Source: Kribbella capetownensis (GTDB taxonomy: Bacteria > Actinomycetota > Actinomycetes > Propionibacteriales > Kribbellaceae). Taken from it: a stretch of 64,000 bases of DNA. A program made the translations under genes and the position numbers. Every line of letters begins with the position of its first letter. Positions within the stretch are counted from its first letter, which is position 1. Location of the stretch: assembly GCF_004331485.1 (NCBI RefSeq), contig NZ_SJKD01000001.1, positions 620,001 through 684,000 on the forward strand, given 5' to 3'. The notes below the pieces were generated by a model, which worked only from the letters and a program-made list of their open reading frames with translations, was not told where the DNA came from and did no database searches. This document shows positions 1 to 8,456 of the stretch, piece after piece.

Positions 1-987
1 CGGTTCGCTTCCGGTATGCGGTGGCTGTCGGACGAGGCACGCTCGCGCGGTCTGGGCTTCGGTGTCTGGTGTGGTTTCGGGAACGCCGATCCGGCATCAC
101 CGGTCGCGCTCGAACATCCGGAGTGGTTGGCCAGCTGGCGAGGTATGACCCCGAAGCTGAGCTTCGGCAACCATGCACTCTGCCTCGGCCATGATCCGGC
201 CCGGGACTGGATCCTCGATGAGCTCCGGCGGATGGTCGACGAGTTCGGGCTGACCTGGTTCCTGCACGACTTCGAGTCCATCGCGCGCTGCGATCGCGAG
301 GATCACACCCACGATGCGGGCGCCGGCGAGCACGCCGCCGAGCGTGCGTGGCACCACATTCTGCGCACCTTGCGGACCGAGTTTCCCCAACTGGTGCTGG
401 AGAACTGCTGGAACGGCGCACGTCCGCTGGACCTGGCCATGGTGCGCAGCCACCACACCACGATCACCGAAGACCACTGCCGTACACACTGGAACAGCCT
501 GGCCAAGGTTGGTCTCGGTCGATACCTGCCGCTGGACTGGCAGAGCGCGTACATGGGCGCCGACGAGCTCTCCCCGCGGGCGCGGATCGCGCCGTACGTG
601 ATCGGTGGGCCGTGGGTGCTGATGGACGATCCCGAGACCTGGAGCGACGAGACCCGCGAGGCGATGGGGCAGGCGGCCGCGGTCTTCAAGCGCTGGCGCG
701 GTCCGTTGCGTACGGCAACCGTCCGCCGGCCTATCGTCGACGTCGACTCGGTCCAGGCGACGACCGAGGACGGACGCGTACTGCTCGCAGTCAGTCTGCA
801 GGGTGATGTCGACGAGGTGCACGTCGCACTCGACGGGCTCGAGGGCCGCTACATCCTGTGCGACGAGTGGACCGGCGAGACGCGTCCGGTCACTCTCGAC
901 GACAAGGGCTTGAGGCTCGCTGGGAGTGACGGCCTTCTGATCAGCCTGACGCCACTACGCACTGTGGCGGATCGAGCGGATGCGTGA
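1..987 (+). CDS. GH36-like alpha-galactosidase, C-terminal part (5' end outside window)
   Basis: The reading frame is open back to base 1, so only the C-terminal ~328 residues are present. The fragment looks like the TIM-barrel half of a GH36/melibiase hydrolase: a GFGVWCGFG strand, a WFLHDFES segment that fits the catalytic aspartate strand, ENCWNGARPLDLAM, and TEDHCRTHW that could carry the acid/base residue. A small beta domain (roughly the last 90 residues) follows. The expected role is hydrolysis of alpha-galactosides, or a related alpha-linked sugar. The N-terminal beta-sandwich and the start lie outside the window. Substrate is inferred from family only. Confidence 0.7.
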   Translation, partial: RFASGMRWLSDEARSRGLGFGVWCGFGNADPASPVALEHPEWLASWRGMTPKLSFGNHALCLGHDPARDWILDELRRMVDEFGLTWFLHDFESIARCDREDHTHDAGAGEHAAERAWHHILRTLRTEFPQLVLENCWNGARPLDLAMVRSHHTTITEDHCRTHWNSLAKVGLGRYLPLDWQSAYMGADELSPRARIAPYVIGGPWVLMDDPETWSDETREAMGQAAAVFKRWRGPLRTATVRRPIVDVDSVQATTEDGRVLLAVSLQGDVDEVHVALDGLEGRYILCDEWTGETRPVTLDDKGLRLAGSDGLLISLTPLRTVADRADA

Positions 988-1155
988 CCTCGCGCTGCCA
1001 CTGGGCGTGATGGGTCCGACCGCTCTGCAACTGCGCTACACGTACCGGCAGCCGCGCCCGTTCGTCCGCGACCCGCCCACCACACCGCTCTGGACGACGT
1101 TTGGTAAATCACACCGGATCAGCGCTCCCGTTGGGGGGTGGGGCGGTGAGAGGCT

Positions 1156-1713
1156 GTGGGGGTGGACAGGGATGGTTTCTGGGGACTGGTCGAGGGTGCG
1201 CGGGGTGCGGTGGATGACACCGTCGCGGACCCGGACGGGGTTGCGGACGCGCTGGTCAAGGTGCTCGGTGGACTCGAGGCCGACCAGATCGCGGGGTTCG
1301 GGGTCGAACTCGCGCGGTTGCAGGTCGAGTCGTACCGGTGGGACCTGTGGGCAGCGGCGTACCTGATCAACTCGGGGGCCTCCGAGGACGGGTTCGACTC
1401 GTTCCGGGGCTGGCTGATCGCGCAGGGACGGGAGGTGTGGGAGGGCGCGCTGGCAGAGCCGGACTCGCTCGCGGACGTGGTCGACGAGGACAGGCCGGAG
1501 GACTTCGAGGGGTTCGACGGCGAGGCGATGCTGTCCGTCGGCAGTCACGCCTACAAGAACGTGACCGGCGACGAGGCGGCGTACTGGAAGGCGGTCGAGG
1601 CGGAAGCACCGGATACGCCGGACCTGCCTGCCGGCAAGGAGATCGACTTCGACGACGATGACGACCTGGAGACTCATCTGCCCCGGCTGGCCGTGCTGTA
1701 CGGACAGGCCTAG
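1156..1713 (+). CDS. DUF4240 domain-containing protein
   Basis: A GTG start gives 185 residues opening DRDGFWGLVEGARG, the usual start of the DUF4240 family. The core YRWDLWAAAYLINSG and FDSFRGWLIAQGREVWE is typical of that family, whose function is unknown. The last ~30 residues are strongly acidic (a DDDDD run). It is likely cytoplasmic: no signal peptide or membrane segment is seen. The stop overlaps the stop of the convergent gene by 4 bp. The 168 bp before it (988-1155) hold no gene that I can see. Confidence 0.75.
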   Translation: MGVDRDGFWGLVEGARGAVDDTVADPDGVADALVKVLGGLEADQIAGFGVELARLQVESYRWDLWAAAYLINSGASEDGFDSFRGWLIAQGREVWEGALAEPDSLADVVDEDRPEDFEGFDGEAMLSVGSHAYKNVTGDEAAYWKAVEAEAPDTPDLPAGKEIDFDDDDDLETHLPRLAVLYGQA

Positions 1714-2381
1714 GCCGGTTCGCCGCCGAGGCGTTCGATCGCGGCACGGAGACGGCGGCGCCAGCCCGGCTGGCCGGCGTCCTGGTCAGCCGCGGCCAGG
1801 CTGACCAGGTGCTGCGCCATCTCGAACCCCTCCGTCGTCTGGGGCTCGGTGTCGGTCAGTGGTACGCCGCTCTGCGGTTCGTCATGGTCGAGCTCGATCG
1901 GACGGCTCGTCCAGCCGAACCCATCCGGCACCAGCAGCTCAGGCACCAGCGTCTCGTGGCTGAGTGACGTCAGCTCCTTGTCACCGTTGCCGATGCTGAA
2001 GATCGTCGTACCACGCCGCCGTACGTCGCTGATGCGTTCCAGCAATGTGTCCGCGGGGTCCTCCTCCGCCACTACCAGCAGAGACTCACCCCGCCCGGTG
2101 TCACGCAGACGGTCCAGTCCGATCGCCAGGTGTGGCGGTGCATCCGGTGGTGGCGCCCAGCGGACCAGAGCCGGGCGGATGTCCTCGACCCCGGCCCGGT
2201 GCAGTTCGTCGTCCAGGTGCGCCGTCAGGTGCCACGGCTCGTCGTCGGCCGGCCCCAACAGCATCAGACCGCCGTTCCGGGTGGTGAACCTGCGCAGCGA
2301 GTGCGCGAACTCCGTCGTCCGGGTGCCGAGCTCGGTGCCGGTCAGCATCTCCCGGAGGAGGGAAGCCCTGGTGAGATCCAC
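1710..2381 (-). CDS. hypothetical protein, Rossmann-like
   Basis: 223 residues from a GTG start; I do not recognise the family. The pattern of alternating hydrophobic strands and helices (GLMLLGPADD, ESLLVVAEEDPADTLLERISDVRRRG, TTIFSIGNGD, ETLVPELLVP) resembles a nucleotide-binding or SIS-type sugar-isomerase fold, but no catalytic motif is clear. It starts 37 bp downstream of the ECF sigma gene on the same strand, so it is probably the last gene of the YciI-sigma operon. It is cytoplasmic by appearance. Confidence 0.55.
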   Translation of the reverse strand: MDLTRASLLREMLTGTELGTRTTEFAHSLRRFTTRNGGLMLLGPADDEPWHLTAHLDDELHRAGVEDIRPALVRWAPPPDAPPHLAIGLDRLRDTGRGESLLVVAEEDPADTLLERISDVRRRGTTIFSIGNGDKELTSLSHETLVPELLVPDGFGWTSRPIELDHDEPQSGVPLTDTEPQTTEGFEMAQHLVSLAAADQDAGQPGWRRRLRAAIERLGGEPA

Positions 2382-2418
2382 AACCCCAAACCTGACACAT
2401 GTCCGGGGGCACCGCGAG

Positions 2419-3651
2419 TCAGATCAGGCGGTCGGCCTTGGACTGGAGGTAGTTGCGTTCCGGGACACTCGTCGTACGGCGGGCCGCGTGCAGATAGCTC
2501 TCGCGGGCGCCGGCCAGGTCGCCTGACATCTCCTGCAGGTGGGCGCGGACCGCCTCCAGCCTGTGGTTGTCGGTCAGGCGGTCGTCGGACTCCAGTGGCT
2601 CGAGTACGGCGAGGCCCTCCTTCGGACCGACCGCCATGGCGACCGCGACGGCGTGGTTGAGTTTGACCATCGGGTTGTCCGACATCTGCTCCAGCACGTC
2701 GTACAGCGCAACGATCTGCCGCCAGTCCGTGTCGTCGGCCTGCTCGGCCGTGTCGTGCACCGCTGCGATCGCCGCCTGCACTTGGTAGGGCCCGAGCTGC
2801 GTGCGCGACAGCGCATCGGTCACCAGCGACTCGCCCTCGACGATGGTGTCCTTGTTCCACAGCGAACGGTCCTGCTCGGCCAGCGGGACCAGTGCGCCGT
2901 CCACACCCGTCCGAGCGGGCCGCCGCGCGTCGGTGAGCAGCATGAGCGCGAGCAGCCCCGCCACCTCGCCGTCGTCAGGCAGCAGCTTGCGTACGCCGCG
3001 CACCAGCCGGATCGCCTCCGTGGTGAGCTCGGCACTGTGCAACGCCGTACCCGAGGACGCGGTGTAGCCCTCGTTGAAGATCAGGTAGAGCACATGCAGT
3101 ACGGCGCCCATGCGCTCGTCCCGCTCAGCCTCCGGCGGCATCTCGAACGAGCTGCCCGCCTGCTTGATGCTGCGCTTCGCCCGGCTGATCCGCTGCGCCA
3201 TGGTCGGCTCCGGCACCAGGAACGCGGCTGCGATCTGCGCAGTGGTGAGACCACCGACCGCGCGCAGCGTCAGTGCGATCTGCGACGCCGGGGACAGCGC
3301 CGGATGGCAGCACAGGAACAGCAGCGTCAGAGTGTCGTCCCGGCCGCCCGGATCGTCGATCTCAGGGCCTGCGGCAACGAACTCCTCGGGCGCAGCCATC
3401 TGTGCCGCGTTCTCCTCGCGGCGCCGCCGGGCCGACTCGCTGCGCAGCAGATCGGTGAGCCGACGTGACCCGACCCGGATCAGCCAGCCACGGGGGTTGT
3501 CCGGCACGCCCTCGTCCGGCCACTGCTGGGTGGCCGCGAGCAGCGCCTCCTGCACGGCCTCCTCGGCCAGATCGAAGTGGCCGTAGTGCCGGACCAGTGC
3601 GCTCAGCACCTGCGGCGCCTGCTCGCGCAGCAGCAGATCGAAGGCAGTCAC
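2419..3651 (-). CDS. ECF-type RNA polymerase sigma factor, ECF42-like (DUF6596)
   Basis: 410 residues, much longer than a minimal ECF factor. Region 2 is at about 10-75 (HFDLAEEAVQEALLAA, then PRGWLIRVGSRRLTDLLR) and region 4 at about 120-175 (LTLRAVGGLTTAQIAAAFLVPEPTMAQRISRAK). A helical C-terminal half of about 230 residues follows, containing LYLIFNEGY, as in DUF6596/ECF42 proteins. Such factors lack an anti-sigma partner and are encoded beside DGPF/YciI proteins. Here the GTG start overlaps the YciI stop by 4 bp, so the two are translationally coupled. It should redirect RNA polymerase to a small regulon that often includes its own operon. Confidence 0.88.
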   Translation of the reverse strand: MTAFDLLLREQAPQVLSALVRHYGHFDLAEEAVQEALLAATQQWPDEGVPDNPRGWLIRVGSRRLTDLLRSESARRRREENAAQMAAPEEFVAAGPEIDDPGGRDDTLTLLFLCCHPALSPASQIALTLRAVGGLTTAQIAAAFLVPEPTMAQRISRAKRSIKQAGSSFEMPPEAERDERMGAVLHVLYLIFNEGYTASSGTALHSAELTTEAIRLVRGVRKLLPDDGEVAGLLALMLLTDARRPARTGVDGALVPLAEQDRSLWNKDTIVEGESLVTDALSRTQLGPYQVQAAIAAVHDTAEQADDTDWRQIVALYDVLEQMSDNPMVKLNHAVAVAMAVGPKEGLAVLEPLESDDRLTDNHRLEAVRAHLQEMSGDLAGARESYLHAARRTTSVPERNYLQSKADRLI

Positions 3652-4010
3652 ATCTCAAGCCCGGACGCGTCCATCACCGGCCGTACCTCCACCGCGACGT
3701 ACTTCGCGTCCGGCATCCGGGCCGCGTAGCCGATCGCCTGGTCGATGTTGTCGCACTCGACCAGGTAGAACCCGGCCAGGTGCTCCTTGGCCTCAGCGTA
3801 CGGTCCGTCCGTGGTCGTCGTGGTGTCGTCACGCACCGACACCGTCCGGCTCGTGATCGGGTCAGCCAGCCCGGCAGCGCTGACCAGCAGACCCTGCTCG
3901 CTCAGCTCACGGGTCAGGGACTCGTGCGCTCGGCTCAGGCCTTCGCGCTGCTCGGCGGACAGGCTCGCCCAGCTCTCCGGGTTGCTGTAGATCAGCAGCA
4001 TGTACTTCAC
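3648..4010 (-). CDS. YciI family (DGPF) protein paired with the ECF42 sigma factor
   Basis: The chosen start is the GTG at 4010, giving VKYMLLIYSN, the usual YciI opening. An in-frame ATG at 4019 is the alternative. About 120 residues form a ferredoxin-like fold with the DGPY motif (TTTTDGPYAEAKEHLAGFYLVE), the variant of DGPF that names the family. It is known as the conserved neighbour of ECF42 sigma factors and may act as a ligand sensor or enzyme, but the mechanism is unproven. It is the first gene of the operon. The region upstream holds two palindromes. Confidence 0.85.
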   Translation of the reverse strand: MKYMLLIYSNPESWASLSAEQREGLSRAHESLTRELSEQGLLVSAAGLADPITSRTVSVRDDTTTTTDGPYAEAKEHLAGFYLVECDNIDQAIGYAARMPDAKYVAVEVRPVMDASGLEM

Positions 4011-4049
4011 GGGCACCATCCTGTCGCTCGCGGAGGCCGCTGTGGCCCC

Positions 4050-4073
4050 CTGTTACCCGGTACGTCGTAACAG
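4050..4073. promoter_or_regulatory. inverted repeat CTGTTAC-N10-GTAACAG
   Basis: A perfect 7-bp inverted repeat with a 10-bp spacer sits 40 bp upstream of the YciI start, in the region shared with the divergent MFS gene. It could be an operator or an ECF-promoter element. The assignment is inference from symmetry and position. Confidence 0.4.
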
Positions 4074-4079
4074 CTGTAC

Positions 4080-4110
4080 CCACTTCGACAGATCCGGGAT
4101 GTCGAAGTGG
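4080..4110. promoter_or_regulatory. inverted repeat CCACTTCGACA-N9-TGTCGAAGTGG
   Basis: A perfect 11-bp inverted repeat with a 9-nt loop lies in the 170-bp divergent region between the YciI-sigma operon and the MFS pump. There is no T tract, so an operator or an RNA hairpin in the leader is more likely than a terminator. Confidence 0.45.
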
Positions 4111-4180
4111 TCCGGCCAGGCCCGACGTCTCCACCGAGTGACGCTCAGCCGGAGCGTCCCGCCGTACTGGAGATGTTCAC

Positions 4181-5581
4181 ATGGTGACCGAGAAGAAGCG
4201 CTGGTTCGCGCTGGCGCTGCTGTGCCTGACCGGATTCATGATCATCCTGGACGCGTCGATCGTGCTGGTCGCCGTGCCGTCGATCGAGCGTGAACTGATC
4301 TTCTCGAGCGGTGGTGTGCAGTGGGTTCCGAGCGGCTACGCGCTGATGTTCGGCGGACTGCTGCTGCTCGGTGGGCGCATCTCCGACCTGCTGGGCAGGC
4401 GGCGGGTGCTCATGACCGGACTGGTGCTGTTCGGTGCGTGCTCGCTGCTGTGCGGGTTCGCCTGGAGTGGTGACGCGCTGGTCCTCGCGCGTGGCCTGCA
4501 GGGCGCGGCGGCCGCCGTACTGGCACCGAGTGCGTTGTCGATCGTGATGACGACGTTCCCGTCCGGAGCGGACCGCAACAAGGCACTGGGCATCTGGGGC
4601 GCTACCAGCGGCGTCGGCGGTACGGCGGGGTCCCTCATCGGGGGGCCCGTGACCGATGGGCTCGGCTGGCAGTGGATCTTCTTCATCAACGTGCCGGTGT
4701 GCGTGCTGGTCCTCGTACTGGCTCCCGTACTGCTGATGGACAGCCGCGGCCCGGGGCGGCGTGGGTTCGACGTGGCCGGCGCGGCCAGTGTGACGGCCGC
4801 GCTCATCGTCCTCGTGTACGCCGTCATCGAGGCACCGGAGTCGTCCGTCGGGCGGACCGTCGCGTTGATCGTCTTGTCCGCGCTGCTGTTCGGTCTGTTC
4901 GTGCTGGTGGAGAAGCGGTCGGCCGCACCGCTCGTACCGCTACGGATCTTCCGCTCGCGCAGTCTGGTCGGCGGCAACCTGATCACAGTCGCCTGGGGCC
5001 TGGCGGCGTTCGGGCTGAACTACATCTACACGCAGTACGCCCAGCTGGCCTTGGGTGTCTCCGCAATCCGCTACGGCCTGATGTCCGCCGTACTCGCGGC
5101 GGCCGCTGTGGTCGCGTCGATGGTCGGACAGCACCTGGTCACTCGCGTCGGCCCGCGCGTGGTCGGGTTCGTCTCGCTGGTGATCGCGGGAGTCGGTACG
5201 ACGCTCATGTGCAGGGTGACCGTGGACTCCGGCTACTTCGAGCTGGCCTTCTGGGGTCTGACGATCTTCGGCGCCGGTCTGGGCGCCGGAACGGTCGCCG
5301 GCGCCATCGCCGCCCTCAGCGATGTGGCCGGTGAGGACTCCGGGGTCGCATCAGGTCTGCAGAGCGCCAGCTTCCAGATCGGCGGTGCGGTGGGTGTCGC
5401 AGTACTGTCCGCCGTCGCCACTGCGGCCACGACCGGGACCACACCGATCGCGCTGACCCACGGCTACCGAATCGCCTTCCTGGCCGTCTGGAGCTTCATC
5501 GTCTTGGGCCTGGCCGGCTGCGGTCTGCTCGTCAGCCGCAAGCAGTCGACCCAAGGGCAACTGGAGCCGGTGACCTCCTGA
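4181..5581 (+). CDS. MFS drug exporter, DHA2/EmrB-QacA type (14 TM)
   Basis: 466 residues with about 14 predicted membrane spans. The conserved motifs of proton-coupled drug exporters are visible: LDASIVLVAVPSI in TM1 (D in motif D1), GGRISDLLGRRRVL (motif A), LVLARGLQGAAAAVLAPSAL (motif B) and GGTAGSLIGGPVTDGLGWQWIFFINVP (motif C and the WRWIFFIN-type signature). It should pump hydrophobic or cationic compounds out across the inner membrane. It is divergent from the ECF42 operon, with palindromes between them. The substrate cannot be told from sequence. Confidence 0.88.
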   Translation: MVTEKKRWFALALLCLTGFMIILDASIVLVAVPSIERELIFSSGGVQWVPSGYALMFGGLLLLGGRISDLLGRRRVLMTGLVLFGACSLLCGFAWSGDALVLARGLQGAAAAVLAPSALSIVMTTFPSGADRNKALGIWGATSGVGGTAGSLIGGPVTDGLGWQWIFFINVPVCVLVLVLAPVLLMDSRGPGRRGFDVAGAASVTAALIVLVYAVIEAPESSVGRTVALIVLSALLFGLFVLVEKRSAAPLVPLRIFRSRSLVGGNLITVAWGLAAFGLNYIYTQYAQLALGVSAIRYGLMSAVLAAAAVVASMVGQHLVTRVGPRVVGFVSLVIAGVGTTLMCRVTVDSGYFELAFWGLTIFGAGLGAGTVAGAIAALSDVAGEDSGVASGLQSASFQIGGAVGVAVLSAVATAATTGTTPIALTHGYRIAFLAVWSFIVLGLAGCGLLVSRKQSTQGQLEPVTS

Positions 5582-5678
5582 GATCAAACACTTGTTGGAG
5601 GTTTGGGCCCGCCGGAATGGGCACCGGATGTGGGTGGCCGCCATCACCTCCGCCCGGCGGTCCTGAGAAGGAGGCTTC

Positions 5679-5834
5679 ATGCTCATCCTCGGTTTGATCC
5701 TGTTGATTCTCGGGTTCCTGCTGAGTATCCCGGTCTTGTGGACGATCGGCATCGTCCTGCTCATCATCGGGGCCGTGCTGTTCCTGCTCGGATCCACCGG
5801 CCGCGCCGTCGGCGGACGACGTCATTGGTACTGA
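5679..5834 (+). CDS. DUF6131 family small membrane protein
   Basis: A 51-residue ORF preceded by a strong ribosome site (GAGAAGGAGG) seven bases before the ATG. The protein is two hydrophobic helices (LILGLILLILGFLL and IGIVLLIIGAVLFLLG) followed by GSTGRAVGGRRHWY. This matches the widespread actinobacterial DUF6131 pattern with its basic-aromatic tail. The function is unknown. It is monocistronic: a perfect hairpin terminator follows 14 bp after the stop. Confidence 0.85.
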   Translation: MLILGLILLILGFLLSIPVLWTIGIVLLIIGAVLFLLGSTGRAVGGRRHWY

Positions 5835-5848
5835 TCCGGCGCACGCCA

Positions 5849-5885
5849 CAGAACCCCGCGAACCGCCCCGGTTCGCGGGGTTCTG
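5849..5885 (+). terminator. perfect 16-bp stem terminator
   Basis: CAGAACCCCGCGAACC pairs completely with the sequence ending GGGGTTCTG around a 5-nt loop. It follows the DUF6131 gene and ends 26 bp before the next start. There is little T tract, as is common in actinomycetes. Confidence 0.75.
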
Positions 5886-5911
5886 TCCGTCCACGTCGTT
5901 ACGGTGATCCC

Positions 5912-6253
5912 ATGAAATACGTCGTGATGATCTTCCGGAGTACCGACCGCACCTGGACCGACGAGGACCAGCGTGGGCTCGGCAGGCTGATCAAGCTCGA
6001 GAGTGAGCTCGCGGCCAGCGGCGAGCTGGTCAGCTCAGAGGGCCTGCAGCCGCCGGAGGAGGGCCGCATCGTGCGGATCCGTGACGGTGTCCAGGTGGTC
6101 ACCGACGGCCCGTTCGGCGAGACCAAGGAGCAGCTCGCCGGCTATTTCATGGTCGACGTCGCCGACGACGCGCAGGCCGAGGCGATCGCGGCCCGGGTCT
6201 CGGCCGCGGTCGGCGACCGGGTCGAGCTGCGCGGCACGCTGATCTCAGCCTGA
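5912..6253 (+). CDS. YciI family (DGPF) protein, second copy
   Basis: 113 residues starting MKYVVMIFRS with the canonical DGPFGETKEQLAGYFMVDV motif at about 70-90. It is a ferredoxin-like YciI protein like the one at 3648-4010 but shares only the motif with it. Unlike that copy it has no adjacent sigma gene. It stands alone between a terminator and a convergent enoyl-CoA hydratase, whose stop it overlaps by 9 bp. It may be an orphan partner of the ECF42 factor 2 kb away. That link is inference. Confidence 0.85.
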   Translation: MKYVVMIFRSTDRTWTDEDQRGLGRLIKLESELAASGELVSSEGLQPPEEGRIVRIRDGVQVVTDGPFGETKEQLAGYFMVDVADDAQAEAIAARVSAAVGDRVELRGTLISA

Positions 6254-7024
6254 GCGGTGCCACGGGAAATCGGCTGAGCGCTTCGCGGTGAACGCCGCGA
6301 TGCCCTCCGCGAGCTCACCACTGGCGATCGTCTCCCGGTAGCGCCGCAGCGCCGGCGCTTCCGCATCCGTCCCGGCCAGCAGGGCGTTGACCGTCTCCTT
6401 GGCCGAGCGGATGGTCAGCTGCGACCGCGACACCATCGTCGCGGCGAACGCCTCGGCCGCCGCCAACGGATCGTCGGCGACGCGATCGACCAGGCCCTTC
6501 AGCTCAGCCTCGCCGGCGCTGAGCAGTTCGCCACTGAACAGCAGGTACTTCGTCGTCGCAGGACCAACCAGGTCCAGCAGCACCTTGATCGCATCCGGCG
6601 GATAGACGACCCCGATCCGGGCCGGCGTCACTCCGAAGGTCGCGTCCCGTGCCGCGAACCGGAAGTCGCAGTTCACCGCCAGCTCGAGCCCGCCACCGAT
6701 GCAGTGCCCTCGCACGACGGCGATCGTCGGCTTCGGGAACTCCCGCAAGGCCACCTGCGCCCGCAGGTTGAACGCCCGCAGCTCGGCCATCGGGTCGGCC
6801 GGATCGGCTCCGGAGACCAGCTCCCCGATGTCCGCCCCGGCGGAGAAGCTCGGCCCGGCGCCGGTGACGAGCAGGACCTTCACCTCGTCGTCGGCGGCCA
6901 GTTCCGCGAGCAGACCGGGCAGCACCTCCCACATCGCGCGCGTCAACGCATTCCGCTTCGCGACGCGGTCGATCACCAGCCGGGCCACCGCCCCGCCCTC
7001 GACCCGGAACCCGAGCTCATCCAC
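6245..7024 (-). CDS. enoyl-CoA hydratase/isomerase family protein
   Basis: 259 residues from GTG (VDELGFRVEGG). The crotonase core is clear: KRNALTRAMWE, FSAGADIGEL (oxyanion-hole strand with SAGAD), GHCIGGGLELAVNCDFRFA (second oxyanion glycine and one catalytic acid) and FGVTPARIGVVYPP. It acts on a CoA thioester, typically hydration or isomerisation of a 2-enoyl-CoA. It lies 44 bp downstream of the SnoaL-like gene and is probably co-transcribed with it under the divergent TetR regulator. Longer starts are possible but have no ribosome site. Confidence 0.85.
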   Translation of the reverse strand: MDELGFRVEGGAVARLVIDRVAKRNALTRAMWEVLPGLLAELAADDEVKVLLVTGAGPSFSAGADIGELVSGADPADPMAELRAFNLRAQVALREFPKPTIAVVRGHCIGGGLELAVNCDFRFAARDATFGVTPARIGVVYPPDAIKVLLDLVGPATTKYLLFSGELLSAGEAELKGLVDRVADDPLAAAEAFAATMVSRSQLTIRSAKETVNALLAGTDAEAPALRRYRETIASGELAEGIAAFTAKRSADFPWHRSG

Positions 7025-7068
7025 TCCCGCAGTCAACCAGCAACCCGGCCGCCCCGCCGCGCGCTGGA

Positions 7069-7590
7069 TCACATGGCGCGCTTGACCCGGGACTTGGCGC
7101 GCGCCATCCGGAACAGGTAGGCCGGGGTCGGCGGGACCCAGCCGAGCTGCTTCGCCTGACCGAGCTCGTCGCGGTTGGCCCAGTGCTCGACGACCTTGCC
7201 GTCCTCCAGCCGGAACCAGTGCGACTGCGTGATCGCGAACGTCTGCCCGGTCGGAGGGAACACGGTGTCCACCGCGCCCGCCGGCGTGTAGACCACGAAC
7301 GGCGCGACATGCCGCCCGCTCATGGTCGAGTTGATCGCCACCAGGTTGCCGTTGGCAACCACATGGTGGATCTCGTACGCCAGCCCTTCGAACGCGGTCC
7401 GCAGCCAGAGTGCTGTCGCGTAGTAACCGGCCGGGCCCCCGACCCGGCACGCCGGCGGCTCGACGTCGTCCTCCCGGTTGACCGCGTCCGGATGGATCAG
7501 CGCGTCGAAGTCGGCCCGGTCGCCGTCGGCCATGATGCGGATGGAACGGACGGCGAGCTCACTCGCCGACACGCCTGCTGTGGTACTCAT
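7069..7590 (-). CDS. SnoaL/NTF2-fold protein (ester cyclase-like)
   Basis: The ATG at 7590 is preferred over a TTG at 7602 because GGGGGAAG lies just before it. It gives 173 residues. A SnoaL-type cone fold is suggested by MADGDRADFDALIHPDAV, YYATALWLRTAFEGLAYEIHHVVANGNLVAINSTMSGRHVAPF and HWFRLEDGKVVEHWANRDEL. These proteins are polyketide-type cyclases or general small-ligand binders; the exact reaction is unknown. It is first in an operon with the enoyl-CoA hydratase and divergent from a TetR gene, whose probable operator lies 20 bp upstream. Confidence 0.8.
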   Translation of the reverse strand: MSTTAGVSASELAVRSIRIMADGDRADFDALIHPDAVNREDDVEPPACRVGGPAGYYATALWLRTAFEGLAYEIHHVVANGNLVAINSTMSGRHVAPFVVYTPAGAVDTVFPPTGQTFAITQSHWFRLEDGKVVEHWANRDELGQAKQLGWVPPTPAYLFRMARAKSRVKRAM

Positions 7591-7610
7591 CGCTTCCCCC
7601 AATAATTCGA

Positions 7611-7625
7611 TACAGTGTGACTGTA
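7611..7625. promoter_or_regulatory. TetR operator candidate TACAGT-GTG-ACTGTA
   Basis: A perfect 6-bp inverted repeat around GTG lies in the 44-56 bp between the divergent SnoaL and TetR genes. Position and symmetry fit an operator for the adjacent TetR protein controlling both directions. It overlaps the GTG at 7617, which argues that this GTG is not the TetR start. Confidence 0.6.
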
Positions 7626-7646
7626 CTCAAAAGCATGGGATCGGAC

Positions 7647-8294
7647 ATGGCCGAAGTCAAGAGGCAGTACGACGCCACCGGACGGCGCGAGCGCGCCCGG
7701 CATCGCCGCCGTGACGTCGTGATCGCGGCGCGCGATCTCTTCGAGACGGACGGTTTCCAGGCGACCACGATCAGTGCGGTGGCGAAGCGGGCCGGCGTCT
7801 CGGCCGAGAGCATCTACAAGGGCTTCGGCACCAAGGCCGTGCTGGCGAAGGCCGTCTTCGACTTCGTCATCGCCGGCGACGACGAGCCTGTCCCGATGGC
7901 CGAGCGTCCCGAATCCCAGGCCGTCCAGGCCGAGCCCGACGTACGCCGGAAGATCTCGCTGTACGTCGACGGCCTCCTCGTGCGGCAGCAGCGGTCGGCC
8001 CGGGTGCAGATCGTGATCCGGGACGGCCGGCTCAGTGACGAGACCCTGCGCGAGACCTGGCAGACGCTGATGGACGAGCGGCTGACCGGGATGACGATGC
8101 TCGGCCGCCATCTGCTCGAGACGGGTGACCTGCGCGACGGAATCACCCTCGAGGAGGTCGCCGATGTGCTGTGGACGTACATCTCGGTCGAGCTTTACGA
8201 ACTCCTGGTTCTGGTCCGCGGATGGTCACCCGAGCGGTACGCCGGGTTACTCAAAAGCGCCGTGATCGACGCTTTGTGTGGACCAAGCGTTTGA
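7647..8294 (+). CDS. TetR/AcrR family transcriptional regulator
   Basis: The N-terminal HTH is at about 20-65: ARDLFETDGFQATTISAVAKRAGVSAESIYKGFGTKAVL, where Y-K-GF replaces the usual YYHF. The ATG at 7647 gives 215 residues; ATG 7635 and GTG 7617 are in-frame alternatives. The C-terminal helices would bind a ligand, possibly an acyl-CoA given the enoyl-CoA hydratase it faces. It probably represses itself and the SnoaL/enoyl-CoA hydratase pair through the palindrome at 7611-7625. Confidence 0.85.
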   Translation: MAEVKRQYDATGRRERARHRRRDVVIAARDLFETDGFQATTISAVAKRAGVSAESIYKGFGTKAVLAKAVFDFVIAGDDEPVPMAERPESQAVQAEPDVRRKISLYVDGLLVRQQRSARVQIVIRDGRLSDETLRETWQTLMDERLTGMTMLGRHLLETGDLRDGITLEEVADVLWTYISVELYELLVLVRGWSPERYAGLLKSAVIDALCGPSV

Positions 8295-8456
8295 TCTCAG
8301 GACGATCACATCCGGATAGCGGGCAGATCACGCTCGGCACCCGTGGCGGATGTTCGTAATGCGTTAAAACTGTGGGTCGATTGCGAACCCTGCAGGGATC
8401 TGTGCTTGACTCCTCCGGTCGATAACGTTTTGGTCTCGGCAGATTGGGTTCTAGAA

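Noticed and set aside
6245..7450. 401-residue version of the enoyl-CoA hydratase
   Set aside because: The N-terminal extension is an open frame over the SnoaL-like gene; crotonase similarity starts near 7024.
8295..8456. Possible c-di-AMP (ydaO) riboswitch before the SH3/M15-like gene
   Set aside because: I looked for the conserved purine-rich ydaO core and did not find it; only a TTGACT box is visible.
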